The position numbers and the translations under genes were made by a program. From the NCBI RefSeq assembly GCF_014697025.1, contig NZ_JACJRC010000003.1:248001-312000 (forward strand): a stretch of DNA of 64,000 nt, read 5' to 3'. Every line of letters starts with the position of its first letter. Position 1 is the stretch's first letter. Positions 1 to 9,236 of this stretch are shown piece by piece. The stretch is from Alkalinema sp. FACHB-956. Lineage in GTDB: Bacteria; Cyanobacteriota; Cyanobacteriia; Leptolyngbyales; Leptolyngbyaceae. Below the pieces are notes generated by a model, which made no database searches, was not told the origin of the DNA, and worked only from the letters and a program-made list of their open reading frames with translations.

Positions 1-1886
1 AGCCCTCTAACAAGGTTCAAAGGTGAACCCAAGTCATTATTTTTCAGCAGGGTTGGCAGCCCAGCGATCGTCGATCCGTTCATCTTCCAAGCTGCCACAA
101 ACTGACCCGATTGGAAGACAATGTCATCCTTACCATCGCGATCAATATCACCAATCTGCACAGGTTTGTAACTTCCAATATTTTGCTGGAAACCAACAAC
201 CCCATCAATTGCGTTGGCTGTAAAGACAGCCCCATTCAACGTCCAGTAACCCACTCTCCCTGTAAGCGAATTATGCCAAAACAGCTCCTTCGTAGCCGCA
301 TTACCATCAAAGTTCCCAGAGTAGGGTTGCCAACCGCTGCCTAGAATAAATGGCGTGCTTGCACCCTGCTGTTGCACAATACTGCTTGTCAGCTGAATCG
401 TGGACGGGATTGCACCCGTCTGGGGAACATTGAGTTCCCAAATCCCCATCACACCTTGAGCCTGATTCACCCACAGAATTTCTGGCAGAGAACTCCCTAG
501 AAGATCTGCAAATAAAATCGGAGTCCACCCCTGAGGCCGAAGAGCTGTCGTGGAATTCCCTACAACGATCGGCGCAGTGGCCTGAATTTCGTTACCAAGC
601 GCCCCTCCCATAAACCAAACATAGGTTTCAGATGAAATCGTATTGTGCCAAACAATGTCACGACGAGTATCTCCATTGAGATCCGCCGTTCCTACAATCT
701 TCCAACTTGCATCTGGAGCAATGACCCCTGTGTTTCCAGTCGTTCCCGCCAGTCGAGTTCTTTCCCCAGTAGTTACTTGATTCTCATTGAGATTAATCAC
801 AACGGTGGAACCACTGGGTGCATCTCGGAATAGAAAATCGGGAGTGGGTACCGTAGGAACACCTAAGGTAAACGTCACACGGGTACTGACCAGATTCGGA
901 TCATTGGCAAACCCCCCATACTCCACCACAAATCCATCGACCTTTTGATCGGAACTACGACTGCGAGGTGTGTTCTCGTAGTCATTCCACTTACCGGTTG
1001 CTAGGTAATGACCATAATCCTCATCGGTGACACTGAGAACAAAGTTATTCGGTTCACCACTATTCCAGTTTGCATAGTTGTCAGGGCCAGTTACATTACC
1101 AGACCCATCCCCCTGCCAAAACTGCCGCCCTGCTCCGCTGTTGTCCAATCCTTCAGGGCCAGTGACCCAGCGCCAAACACCTTCAACCGCTGCATCCGAA
1201 GCACCAATCCAGCCTTGTCCTTGAAGCCGCTGTTGTACAAAGCTGTCTTCGGCAGCAGAGGTAATGGTGGCTAGGTAGCCTTGCAAGCCAAATAAGGTAC
1301 GGCCTGCAGCTAGAGCCTTGGCGGTATTCCAACTGGGAACCGTTAGATCGTTGCCGTTGGTAGAAGTATTGTTGGGGTTGAGACCCAGATCGCTAAAGCT
1401 GACAAACTCGTAGTAGTGGCCATTATCAAAGCGATAGACGGGACGACCGAGGTTGATATCGATCGCTTGGGTCGTCGTCTGATTGCCACCTGTTGGAGTG
1501 TAGGCAACCGTTCGCAATAGGGACTGGTAAGCCGCGATCGAAGCCGTCCCAGCCATTGTCAAACGCCCTGTGGTGGCATTGTAGCTCCAGGTAATGCCAT
1601 CGGAATTAGCCACACCAGACGTTCCTGCAGCGGCTAGGGCACCCGCTGTAACGTTGCGTAGAACAAATTGAATCCCATCGATCGTTGAGCTACCTGTGGC
1701 ATCACCCTGTTGCGTAATGGTTGCTTGACTATCTAGGATGATGGCACTGCTGCCACTTAAACTCGTTGAGGGGCGCGAGAACGTCAGAACAGGATTAGTT
1801 GCTGTAGAAAATGCATTAACCGGCACAATATTGAGGGGAGATACCCCCAACGCCGTGGTTAAAGCTGAGGTCTCATATGAATTCAT
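1..1886 (-). CDS. C-type-lectin-like / FG-GAP (VCBS) repeat exoprotein, 3' part outside window
   Basis: The reading frame is open from an ATG at 1886 to base 1, so about 628 residues are visible and the C-terminus is missing. Order seen: an N-terminal cadherin-like or beta-rich domain without a signal peptide; a C-type-lectin-like domain at about residues 155-320 (motifs GYLATITS, WIGASD, WRWVTGP, NWNSGEPNN, WNDY); then repeats with FG-GAP/VCBS-like calcium loops (DLNGDTRRDIVWHN near residue 385, DIDRDGKDDIVF near residue 590). The family pattern suggests a secreted or surface adhesin. The absence of a Sec signal fits type I secretion, which would need an RTX-like C-terminus that cannot be seen here. 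An in-frame TGA lies about 40 bases upstream of the ATG, and no good ribosome binding site is visible. Domain identity is inferred from motifs. Confidence 0.8.
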   Translation of the reverse strand, partial: MNSYETSALTTALGVSPLNIVPVNAFSTATNPVLTFSRPSTSLSGSSAIILDSQATITQQGDATGSSTIDGIQFVLRNVTAGALAAAGTSGVANSDGITWSYNATTGRLTMAGTASIAAYQSLLRTVAYTPTGGNQTTTQAIDINLGRPVYRFDNGHYYEFVSFSDLGLNPNNTSTNGNDLTVPSWNTAKALAAGRTLFGLQGYLATITSAAEDSFVQQRLQGQGWIGASDAAVEGVWRWVTGPEGLDNSGAGRQFWQGDGSGNVTGPDNYANWNSGEPNNFVLSVTDEDYGHYLATGKWNDYENTPRSRSSDQKVDGFVVEYGGFANDPNLVSTRVTFTLGVPTVPTPDFLFRDAPSGSTVVINLNENQVTTGERTRLAGTTGNTGVIAPDASWKIVGTADLNGDTRRDIVWHNTISSETYVWFMGGALGNEIQATAPIVVGNSTTALRPQGWTPILFADLLGSSLPEILWVNQAQGVMGIWELNVPQTGAIPSTIQLTSSIVQQQGASTPFILGSGWQPYSGNFDGNAATKELFWHNSLTGRVGYWTLNGAVFTANAIDGVVGFQQNIGSYKPVQIGDIDRDGKDDIVFQSGQFVAAWKMNGSTIAGLPTLLKNNDLGSPLNLVRG

Positions 1887-2686
1887 GATGTATTTCCAAC
1901 CGTATTTCTCAATCCGACAATGAAGTCAGCTGACCCTATTCCAAAATTTGGAACTTGGGAATGAAGGTCTTAGATGTCCTTACTGACTTTAAGGGGCAAC
2001 CTACCCATATGGTGAATCTACTGAAAGGTAGATTCGGCGCGTTCACTGTTCCTGAGCCTTGTGCTAGGGGATACACGAAAAACCTCGGTAATCTCCTAGG
2101 AAACTTTTCGATGGTTCTAACAAGATTAAGCAACACATCCGGAATATTCGGTAGATTCTTCACCAAAAATTTAGACCAATCGGGGAAATCACGGTCTTTA
2201 GGAATTCTTTGTAAGGTTTTCCTGAATTTACTAAGCGATCGCAGATTACTCGGTATAATTTGCAGCTCAACCTTACAGGTAGAAAAATCCTTCTCAATCT
2301 CATTCTCAATTGAGGAAGATCGCAATCTACCCTATGGAAGACCAAGGTTCCCCCTTGAGATTGACAGGATGGGGCAGGGGATTTGAAGCAGGTGAGAATT
2401 TGAAGCAGGTGAGATTGTTTGGCGTCAAAATCTTACATGATGATGTCAGTGATTTACATCTCTTTCAATGATGATTTTTAGGAAGACCTGCTGGCATAAT
2501 CTTGACCTGGCTGTCTTTTCAATTAAATCTTTCTGTAGATTTCTTTCTGTAGATGTGCATTTTCTTTAACCGCTCATGGGCAATTTTTACAATCTACACC
2601 ATTCAAATTTCGACGATGGGAATTTACACCTTACTAATTTTCTAGGTGTAAACATCCCGCTCTCACTGCTGATTGGATTTTCTAGA
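1887..2686. other. Gene-free stretch with a short duplication and a hairpin
   Basis: Overlapping open frames on both strands here (up to 143 codons) resemble no family I know and lack ribosome binding sites, so I treat the stretch as non-coding. It holds a 17 bp tandem duplication (unit TTTGAAGCAGGTGAGAA, 2382-2415) and a perfect 9 bp inverted repeat TTTACACCT/AGGTGTAAA (2623-2652). The inverted repeat sits just past the stop of the metallophosphoesterase gene but has no T-run. Confidence 0.5.
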
Positions 2687-3598
2687 TCAAACAGGTACCA
2701 TCCCTTGATCGAATACCGTATTGTCAGTGCCAATGCCTTGAATAAATAGTCGATCGCGATAAAGTTCGATCGCAGAGAAACCAAAGCGTGACGTGGATGC
2801 CGCTGTCCAGCTTGACTTACCAACAGGGCGCAGCGTTGCCCCACCAATTCCTGTCACTAAGTAAGTCGTTCCGTCAATGGGTTGAGAACGCTCATAATCA
2901 TGTTCATGACCGTTAATGTAAAGCTGAACACGATACTTTTTAAACAGCGGCGTAAACAATTTCACAAACCCTGAATCAGTCCCATAGTGTCCAGATGAAT
3001 AAATCGGATGGTGCCCATAGACCACTTTCCACAATGCTTGACTTTGGCTGAGTTCCTGCTCTAACCAAGCCATTTGACCTTTCCAATCCGCGTTGCCGTT
3101 CGTATCGAGAACAAAAAACTGGGCAGCTTCGGCCTTGTAGGAATAAAACCGGCCTTGCATATTGAACCCTGTATAACGAACCTGAGGATCACCATTCTCC
3201 GTGCGAATGTCGTGGTTTCCTAGGCAGGCACGAAACTTGACCCCGGCCTGTAACAATTTTTGGTAGGGTTCTTCAAAAGCCACCTGGATGCGACTCATTT
3301 CACCGCTGTTGTAGATATTATCTCCTGCTAAAACCACCAAGTCATAGGGATTGCGATCGCGGTGCTGCACCATAGCTTTACCCACTGCAAACTGGTTACG
3401 ATCGCCGGATCCCGTATCCGCGATCGCAGCAAATCGTAGTAGGGGTTGTCCTGTCGGCGTTGCCACTTGGAGGGGAGGAACTTCCGGCGTCGTAGCCGTG
3501 GTAGATTGCCCCGGACGAAGGACTTGCTTCCCAAAAACCGCTAGACCGAGACCAGTCAGACCACCAATGATCAAAAATCGACGACGTTTAAAGCTCAT
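2687..3598 (-). CDS. Tat-exported metallophosphoesterase (purple acid phosphatase-like)
   Basis: A 303-residue calcineurin-like phosphoesterase. The N-terminus carries a twin-arginine signal (KRRRFLIIGG followed by a hydrophobic run), so export to the periplasm as a folded metalloenzyme is likely. The metal-binding motifs appear in the expected order: ADTGSGD, LAGDNIYNSG, GNHD, YGHHPIYSSG and NGHEHDYER. Family knowledge: such enzymes hydrolyse phosphate monoesters with a dinuclear metal centre. The substrate cannot be read from sequence. The frame runs further upstream, but the ATG at 3598 places the Tat motif at the N-terminus and is preferred. It is divergent from the gene at 3710 across a 111 bp spacer. 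The nearby pst cluster makes a phosphate-scavenging role plausible, but I saw no convincing Pho box here. Confidence 0.85.
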   Translation of the reverse strand: MSFKRRRFLIIGGLTGLGLAVFGKQVLRPGQSTTATTPEVPPLQVATPTGQPLLRFAAIADTGSGDRNQFAVGKAMVQHRDRNPYDLVVLAGDNIYNSGEMSRIQVAFEEPYQKLLQAGVKFRACLGNHDIRTENGDPQVRYTGFNMQGRFYSYKAEAAQFFVLDTNGNADWKGQMAWLEQELSQSQALWKVVYGHHPIYSSGHYGTDSGFVKLFTPLFKKYRVQLYINGHEHDYERSQPIDGTTYLVTGIGGATLRPVGKSSWTAASTSRFGFSAIELYRDRLFIQGIGTDNTVFDQGMVPV

Positions 3599-3709
3599 AG
3601 GAGTGCGCAATCCGATGAAATTTGGGGTAGATTTGATGCTGGAGGGTAGCACGTTTAAGACTGTAGCGCTTTTCTGTTGAGGTTGTGCTGCCAAAATGAG
3701 GAGAGATTC

Positions 3710-4843
3710 ATGTCTGATCAGCCCACACCACCGACTCCCCCTGCTCAACCCCCAGAAGATGCGACCCCGCAAGACTCAATGCCCCCATCGAGTCAACCCA
3801 GTCAACCCAGTCAACCCAGGGTAACTTCATCCCCCCAGGCAGCCGCGCCGCGATCGACACCCAGTTCTTCCCCGCTGCCCGATCGCGTCACCCAAGTTCT
3901 ACAAACTTCACAACAAATTGCCCAAACGACTTGGGTGAAGGTGCGACCTACAGCAATCCAAGGGCTGCGCAGCATGACCAGCCAACTCCAACGGCTCACG
4001 ACAGAATTGGAAGCCCAGGTCGAAGCCGATCCCAACAAAGTGGATCCCATTGACTTTACCCCCGTGGTTCAAACGACGCAAACCGTTTGGGAAAAACTCT
4101 ATCCTGTCTGGAAATTTGCGATCGATCAACTGCGTCCGCGCTTACCCGAACCGCTCAAACCCCTGTCCGATCGGGCGTTGTCCGGTGTGGTTCTCGGAAC
4201 ATTGCTATTACTGCTGTGGTTCCTTTCTGCCATTCCCTCCGGCAAAGCCACACCAGCCCCGGTTGCACCGACGGCTCCAATTACACGCCCTGCACCGAGT
4301 AGCAGACCTCCATCGGCTAGTGTGGCTCGATCGGTGGATACTTCCCGTAGTCAGGCCCAACCGGTGCCCCAAAGCCTGACCGCCCCGGACAGCCGTTCTA
4401 CTTTGGCATCCCCCGTTGCTGCTCCCGCGATCGCGCCACCCACTGCACAACCATCCAGCGCGCAATCGTCCACCGCGCAACCGTCCACCGCGCAAGCATC
4501 CACTGCACCTCTTCCCCTAGCAGGAGCAACCCCATCTGTTCCTCTTTCACCCGAGCAAAAACTGCTGGCCTTTCTTCAGGAGCCCCTGCAAAATCAGGAA
4601 CCAAGTGACACCCAAGTGATTGTGGCAGCCAAACCTCAAGCCGCAGCGGGCAGCCTTCAGGTGATCGTGAATGACCGTTGGCGGTTACTGAATCCCACCA
4701 GCCAAGATCGGTTAGCCAATACCCTTTTGCAGCAAGCCCAACAAAAAAACTTTACAGAACTGGAACTGGTTGATTCTGAAGACACCGTGCTGGCTCGTAG
4801 CCCGATCGTCGGTTCGGAAATGGTGATTCTGCACCGTCGCTAG
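3710..4843 (+). CDS. Proline/serine-rich single-pass membrane protein, unknown function
   Basis: A 377-residue protein starting at an ATG with a good ribosome binding site (GAGGAGA, 3698-3704). The first ~65 residues are rich in Pro/Ser/Gln with a QPSQPSQP repeat. A helical stretch follows, then one transmembrane segment (VVLGTLLLLLWFLSAIP, around residue 165). Next come about 90 low-complexity Ala/Pro/Ser/Thr residues, including the repeats STAQPSTAQASTA. A small folded-looking C-terminal domain (~70 residues, from SLQVIVNDRW) ends the protein. The architecture suggests an inner-membrane anchored linker protein with a small soluble domain. I do not recognise the C-terminal domain and assign no function. 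Confidence 0.75.
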   Translation: MSDQPTPPTPPAQPPEDATPQDSMPPSSQPSQPSQPRVTSSPQAAAPRSTPSSSPLPDRVTQVLQTSQQIAQTTWVKVRPTAIQGLRSMTSQLQRLTTELEAQVEADPNKVDPIDFTPVVQTTQTVWEKLYPVWKFAIDQLRPRLPEPLKPLSDRALSGVVLGTLLLLLWFLSAIPSGKATPAPVAPTAPITRPAPSSRPPSASVARSVDTSRSQAQPVPQSLTAPDSRSTLASPVAAPAIAPPTAQPSSAQSSTAQPSTAQASTAPLPLAGATPSVPLSPEQKLLAFLQEPLQNQEPSDTQVIVAAKPQAAAGSLQVIVNDRWRLLNPTSQDRLANTLLQQAQQKNFTELELVDSEDTVLARSPIVGSEMVILHRR

Positions 4844-5052
4844 GGCCAAACAAAAGTCATCAATTGAGGGATGGGCAGGAAGAGTGGCTCTCCTACCTTG
4901 CCGCCCATAATCTAAGCCGTAACGACCTAACTTCATAGCCAGTTGTTCTGGCTTTGCTGTAATTTCATAAAAATTCTACGGGATGCACAGTCGCTTCGCT
5001 GAAAAGCTGAGCAGTACTTTGGGTTTAGGATCTTTCGCCCCGGACAAGACTG

Positions 5053-5901
5053 ATGCCTCAAACACTGTTTTCTGCTGCACCCCATAGATCTTCTGTTTAC
5101 CAGCATCGCCGTCGTTTAGCAACTGCGATCTTGGGAACACTGGCTATCTCGTTACTACAACTCAGCGGTTCGATCGCTGAACCGAACTCCCCCGCAGGAC
5201 AAGTTTTGCAAGAATGGGGCATCTCTGAAGCGGCTCTGGCCAAGGCTCCACGCTATATTCCACCCAAACGACGCGGTATGCCAAAACGAACCCAAGGGGG
5301 TGGTTCGCGAGGATGTGCGGGACTTCCCACAGCATCAGCGGATTGTGCCATTTCCCTCACGGCACTGGTACCCGCTGATCACATTGGCTTGACTACAGCA
5401 GCCCGTCCCGTCCTGAGTTGGTACGCCTCGCAACGCAGTGAACAGCCCTGGCAAGTTACTCTCGTGGAACCCGGCGTTAGCAAACCCCTGTGGGTACAAC
5501 AAATCCCCCAGGTCAAGGCTGGACTGAATCAGTTTCAAATCCCTGCCAATGCGCCAGAACTCAAGCCAGGACGCCGCTACCGTTGGGCAGTTTCCCAGGC
5601 CAATTCCTCCGATCGCTCAGTCAGCAGTCCCATCACACGGGGTTGGATTGAACGGGTGGAATTACCCAACCAGCAATCTCAGCAAATGCTAGCCATCTCC
5701 TCTCAGCGAGATCGAGCCAACTGGTTAGCCGAAGCAGGGCTTTGGTATGATGCGCTGACAGAATACACCCAAGCGCTCAAGGCAAACCCCCAAGATCCGC
5801 AACCCTTAGAATCCCTCTTTTCCTTATTCCAGCAAGGGGGATTAACCCAAGTGATTCAATGGGAACAAACAACCCCGACCCTTTCCAAACCCGTCAGTTA
5901 G
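5053..5901 (+). CDS. DUF928 family protein, secreted
   Basis: A 282-residue protein. The N-terminus has basic residues (HRRRLATAI) followed by a hydrophobic run (LGTLAISLLQLSGSIA), consistent with a Sec signal. The DUF928 hallmark follows at about residues 73-105: PPKRRGMPKRTQGGGSRGC, then LTALVPADHIGLTTAARP. The domain is mostly cyanobacterial and often occurs near TPR/CHAT proteins; its function is unknown. The C-terminus contains a TPR-like helix pair (AEAGLWYDALTEYTQALKANPQDP). The start has no strong ribosome binding site but gives a typical signal peptide. It may share transcription with the preceding gene (209 bp gap). Confidence 0.8.
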   Translation: MPQTLFSAAPHRSSVYQHRRRLATAILGTLAISLLQLSGSIAEPNSPAGQVLQEWGISEAALAKAPRYIPPKRRGMPKRTQGGGSRGCAGLPTASADCAISLTALVPADHIGLTTAARPVLSWYASQRSEQPWQVTLVEPGVSKPLWVQQIPQVKAGLNQFQIPANAPELKPGRRYRWAVSQANSSDRSVSSPITRGWIERVELPNQQSQQMLAISSQRDRANWLAEAGLWYDALTEYTQALKANPQDPQPLESLFSLFQQGGLTQVIQWEQTTPTLSKPVS

Positions 5902-6032
5902 TTAACCGTTCGATTGCCTAGATTGCCTAGGGAGAAAGATAACCGCAGAGTGAGAAAGATTACCTCGGAAGCAGTCCTGCGTAGGGCATAATCTCATTGA
6001 ACGCAGCAGGCGACCTAGGGAGGAATCTGATT

Positions 6033-6905
6033 GTGACCATTCTCCGTTCTCAAAATTCTCGATCGCAGGCTGACTTACAGGATGCTGGGCAGATTCGGCT
6101 GTTGGCTTTGGACATTGATGGCACCATTGCCGGTAAGTCCAACCAACTGAGCCAACCCATTTTAGAAGCCGTTGCCGCCGTCCAAGCCAAGGGAATTGCC
6201 GTTGCGATCGCGACGGGTCGGATGTACCGGGCAGCCCTACGGTTCCATCACACCTTGAATTTGCGGTTACCCCTGATTGCGTATCAAGGGGCTTGGATCC
6301 AAGATCCCATTACGAATCAACGGGCTTGGCACACGCCCGTTGCCGCCCCCCACGCCTTGAACTTGCTGGACTATTTTGAACAACCGGATCTGCGTCAGCG
6401 TCTCTCTGTGCATTTCTATATTGACGACGATCTCTATGTTCGAGAACTCACGCCTGACACCGAAGCCTATGTTCAACGATCGGGCATTACACCGATTGCC
6501 GTCGGAGATTTGCGATCGGTGCTAGATCGGGCACCCACTAAGGTTTTAGCCTTAAGTGCAGATACGGGATTAATGCAAACTGTCCTTGCAGATCTGCAAG
6601 GGATGGTCAATCCTGCGGATTTACACATCACGACTTCTGTAGCGACCTTTGTCGAAGCAACCCACCCCCACGCCACCAAAGGCCACGCCCTTAAACGCCT
6701 TGCCGAGGAGGAACTCGGGTTACGCCCTGAGCAAGTGATGGCGATCGGGGATAACTGTAATGATCTGGAAATGATTCAATATGCAGGTCTAGGTATTGCC
6801 ATGGGAGACGCGCCCGAAATCGTCAAGGCCACGGCCAATTGGATTGCCCCCACGGTTGAAGCAGATGGTGCCGCGATCGCCATTCAAAAGTTCCTACTCT
6901 CCTAA
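6033..6905 (+). CDS. Cof-type HAD-superfamily hydrolase
   Basis: A 290-residue member of the Cof/HAD-IIB phosphatases. Motif I is LALDIDGTI (nucleophile and acid/base Asp), motif II is IATGRMY, motif III is the Lys in PHATKGHALK, and motif IV is GDNCNDLEMI followed by GIAMGDAPE. These enzymes dephosphorylate small phosphometabolites such as sugar phosphates and FMN or PLP precursors; the substrate is not deducible. Start choice: an open frame extends back to a TTG at 5997, but the GTG at 6033 is preceded by a strong AGGGAGGA site (6017-6024) at ideal spacing, so GTG 6033 is chosen. Confidence 0.88.
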   Translation: MTILRSQNSRSQADLQDAGQIRLLALDIDGTIAGKSNQLSQPILEAVAAVQAKGIAVAIATGRMYRAALRFHHTLNLRLPLIAYQGAWIQDPITNQRAWHTPVAAPHALNLLDYFEQPDLRQRLSVHFYIDDDLYVRELTPDTEAYVQRSGITPIAVGDLRSVLDRAPTKVLALSADTGLMQTVLADLQGMVNPADLHITTSVATFVEATHPHATKGHALKRLAEEELGLRPEQVMAIGDNCNDLEMIQYAGLGIAMGDAPEIVKATANWIAPTVEADGAAIAIQKFLLS

Positions 6906-7698
6906 AAGCATCAGGATTCTGCCCACTCAATCCAATCCCCAGCTTGCCCCTAAAGACTGATCAACCTATCAGTCTGCCGGGTATGCCTTTGTCGTATGCT
7001 TTTGTCGTATGCCTTTACCGCTTGTGCATAGCTGCAAACTGATCCAATCAAACCTATTCCAATCCGATCCACAAACAGGATCTCATCAAAACTCTGATCA
7101 AAGCTGTGATATCTACAGAGATATCACCCGAATCACCATCTCCAAGGATTCACTGAATATCAAGTAATGCAGAAAGCTTTAGCGAAGCAATGAACCCCTT
7201 AAAAGTCAGTAAGGGCACCGACGACTGGCCGTGTTTCGTCTCGGTGCCCTTTCTGGTTCGCTCCTCACACCTCCATAATATAACTGAGGTTCACAGGATT
7301 GTCACTAGTTTGAAAAATAAGGATCTCTTATTTTTAACATCCGAATCCGTTATCACACTATTCCAGGGGCACATCCAGGGGCACATCCAGGGGCAAATTC
7401 ATCAGGTAAAGGCCAGCCAGTTGCCGATGGAGTGCAGCCTGCTAGCTAATTTCTAGACCACATCTCAACCTTTGCTAAAAAGACGTGAGTTCGATGAATT
7501 TGTGGTGAGGCGCGATCGTCGGGGCTGCTCCGCAGCAAAGATCGGGGAACTTCTCCCCGCCCCCCTGCGATGTCAGGGGACTCTACTCCCCCGACACCCC
7601 CCGAAAGTGAATTCTGCGTCCTAGTACAGGGGATTTATAAGGAAAAATTGAGTTGATCGAACTCACGTTAAAAAGGGAACTGAAAGGGATATTGCAGC
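6906..7698. other. Gene-free stretch with tandem repeats and a strong hairpin
   Basis: No convincing gene. It contains a 13 bp unit repeated three times (6981-7019, GTATGCCTTTGTC), a strong hairpin (7211-7251, separate entry), a 12 bp unit repeated three times (7363-7398, CCAGGGGCACAT), an AT-rich inverted repeat (AAAAATAAG/CTTATTTTT near 7313-7334), and a GC-rich segment at 7500-7610 that looks like low-complexity spacer. Confidence 0.5.
7211..7251 (+). other. Strong hairpin, possible terminator or small RNA element
   Basis: AAGGGCACCGA (7211-7221) pairs perfectly with TCGGTGCCCTT (7241-7251), with three more pairs inside after a bulge. The run after it is TTCTGGTT, weak for an intrinsic terminator. 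Ten bases downstream is GCTCCTCACACC (7260-7271), which resembles the unpaired core of the cyanobacterial small RNA Yfr1 (CACTCCTCACACC). The usual 3' terminator hairpin of Yfr1 is not evident, so identity as Yfr1 is not claimed. Confidence 0.4.
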
Positions 7699-8862
7699 CT
7701 AAAGGAATGCTGCTAGGTGATGGCCCAGGTAAAGTTGTAGGGTTTCTTGGATCCAATAAATCAAAAGATGACAAAATTGTTGTTCCAAGGCCCGATCGCG
7801 ATTCTGGCAATTCGCTACTTGATAGGCGCGATCGAATGCTTGAAAGGCTTGGCACAGGTGATTGGTCACTTTGAGACGTTGGTGAAGGGGGAGTTCTGGA
7901 TTCCAAGCATCCCAGCTGTCAATTAAAGCGTAGAACAGTGGATTAGCGCTGGAAGGAAATTGGTGTTCACCTTGCGTGAGGGCAGCGAGGTAAGCCGCTG
8001 GAAGAGCGATTGGATTGCGCACTTGTGTATTTCGTGTTTGGGATAGACACTGTCCTGGTAAGCCCGCTGACGGAGAGAACCGATCAGCACCTTGGGTCAA
8101 TCCTTGGGTCAATCCTTGGGTCAATCCTTGGGTCAATCCTTGGGTCAATCCTTGGGTCAATCCTTGGGCCATCCCGGATCGTAGAAGGGTCTGACACCTT
8201 GCATGAACCCAATGTTCTAGCCAAGGAATCTCTTGCGGGGAGAGGCATTCTAACCCGGCCTGATCCTGCTTCGACTTATCCCCAATCGGCCCAGAATGCT
8301 GGAGAAGTAGGAATAACCAACAGGCAAGGATACGATCGTTCATCTCTAAAATGATTCCGCCAGCCTGATCCGCTTGGACTGAAATTTCTGTCCAGAGGGC
8401 GGTTAATGCTGACTTGGTACCGTGAGTTGAAAGCGTTGGAAACCAATCATCGTGAGATAAACCATCGTGAGATAAATCGTCGTGAGACAAATTATTTTGA
8501 GGCAAAGTGTCTAATAATACATTTAAGACATCCGTAGAACGGTCAAATTCCTCCACGATCGTTTGGGCAACAGACAGAACAGACTGCTGGGTTTTAGCCG
8601 CAATTTGCATCGCGATCGTCGATCGATAACAGAGGGCACCAGGTAGGTCACTAGGTAGGTCACTAGGTAGGTCACCAGGCCGCTCAATCCGCTTCATTGG
8701 AAAATTCATGGAATGAACCTGCTGACCCGCAACCGCTAACACAGTATCTAAGCCAAGCGTCGGGAAAGGCTGTCCAACTTGAGTATCAAAAAGATCCATC
8801 CATGGGTAGATGGCTGTATAAAGTCGAACCCGTAAGAATGTACGCAAACTATAAAGGAGCAT
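7699..8862 (-). CDS. Unknown protein with three tandem short-peptide arrays
   Basis: A 387-residue protein of uncertain family. It holds three separate perfect or near-perfect arrays: DLPSDLPSDLPG near residues 64-75, LSHDDLSHDGLSHDD near residues 123-138, and LTQG repeated six times (after MAQG) near residues 230-257. Each corresponds to a 12- or 15-bp DNA repeat. The rest is mainly helical and soluble with no transmembrane segment. The C-terminal ~130 helical residues (LPAAYLAALTQGEHQF ... IQETLQLYLGHHLAAFL) faintly recall the DALR anticodon-binding-like proteins annotated in cyanobacteria; this is a weak guess. Start at ATG 8862; ATG 8799 is an alternative. Neither has a clear ribosome binding site. 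Confidence 0.6.
   Translation of the reverse strand: MLLYSLRTFLRVRLYTAIYPWMDLFDTQVGQPFPTLGLDTVLAVAGQQVHSMNFPMKRIERPGDLPSDLPSDLPGALCYRSTIAMQIAAKTQQSVLSVAQTIVEEFDRSTDVLNVLLDTLPQNNLSHDDLSHDGLSHDDWFPTLSTHGTKSALTALWTEISVQADQAGGIILEMNDRILACWLFLLLQHSGPIGDKSKQDQAGLECLSPQEIPWLEHWVHARCQTLLRSGMAQGLTQGLTQGLTQGLTQGLTQGLTQGADRFSPSAGLPGQCLSQTRNTQVRNPIALPAAYLAALTQGEHQFPSSANPLFYALIDSWDAWNPELPLHQRLKVTNHLCQAFQAFDRAYQVANCQNRDRALEQQFCHLLIYWIQETLQLYLGHHLAAFL
8091..8174 (-). repeat. 12-bp tandem repeat, 6 perfect plus 1 degenerate copy
   Basis: On the plus strand the unit CTTGGGTCAATC runs perfectly from 8091 to 8162 (six copies) and degenerates in the seventh (8163-8174, CTTGGGCCATCC). It lies inside the minus-strand gene and encodes the LTQG array in frame. 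There are no spacers, so it is not CRISPR. Confidence 0.95.
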
Positions 8863-9236
8863 CTCAATTAAGCTACGCTGGCGATTCGTTCTTGATTCTC
8901 GGCATCAGGGTGGAGTTGTTAGAGCAAACCAGGCAGGTTAGTTTTTATTGATACATGGTATTGATAAGTTCCTACTGATCAGTTCCTATTGATACATTGT
9001 ATTTTTTGTTATGCAGCCTTAATTTAGCTTGCTACGATCGAGCTTTCGAGCAGGTTGAGTATTCTTACTTCTCCCAATTGATTTGACTTGAATCGCAATT
9101 CGTTCGAGATATTTGACATTAATTGGTTGGTTTGAGTTTTTTTGGGGCTGTTCTAACAGTCTCAATCTCTAGTGACATAGCAAAAGCTAACTTCATATTT
9201 GGAAACAATAGTTGTTTTCTCACAACTCCCATCATT
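8863..9236. other. Gene-free stretch upstream of the Crp/Fnr gene
   Basis: This is the divergent spacer between the repeat protein and the Crp/Fnr regulator. It is AT-rich and contains direct repeats of TATTGATACATGGTATT (near 8945 and 8987) and GTTCCTACTGATCA/GTTCCTATTGATAC. These may be a duplicated operator region, but this is not established. Confidence 0.4.

Noticed and set aside
1936-2386. Overlapping open frames on both strands (129 and 143 codons)
   Set aside because: They are antisense to one another, lack ribosome binding sites and show no recognisable motifs.
2623-2652. Inverted repeat TTTACACCT/AGGTGTAAA as a terminator of the phosphoesterase gene
   Set aside because: There is no T-run on the minus-strand 3' side; it could be an operator or chance.
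8091-8174. Tandem array considered as CRISPR
   Set aside because: 12 bp units with no spacers, inside a gene and in frame.
8697-8951. 84-codon frame on the plus strand
   Set aside because: It overlaps the 5' part of the repeat-protein gene in antisense and has no family features.
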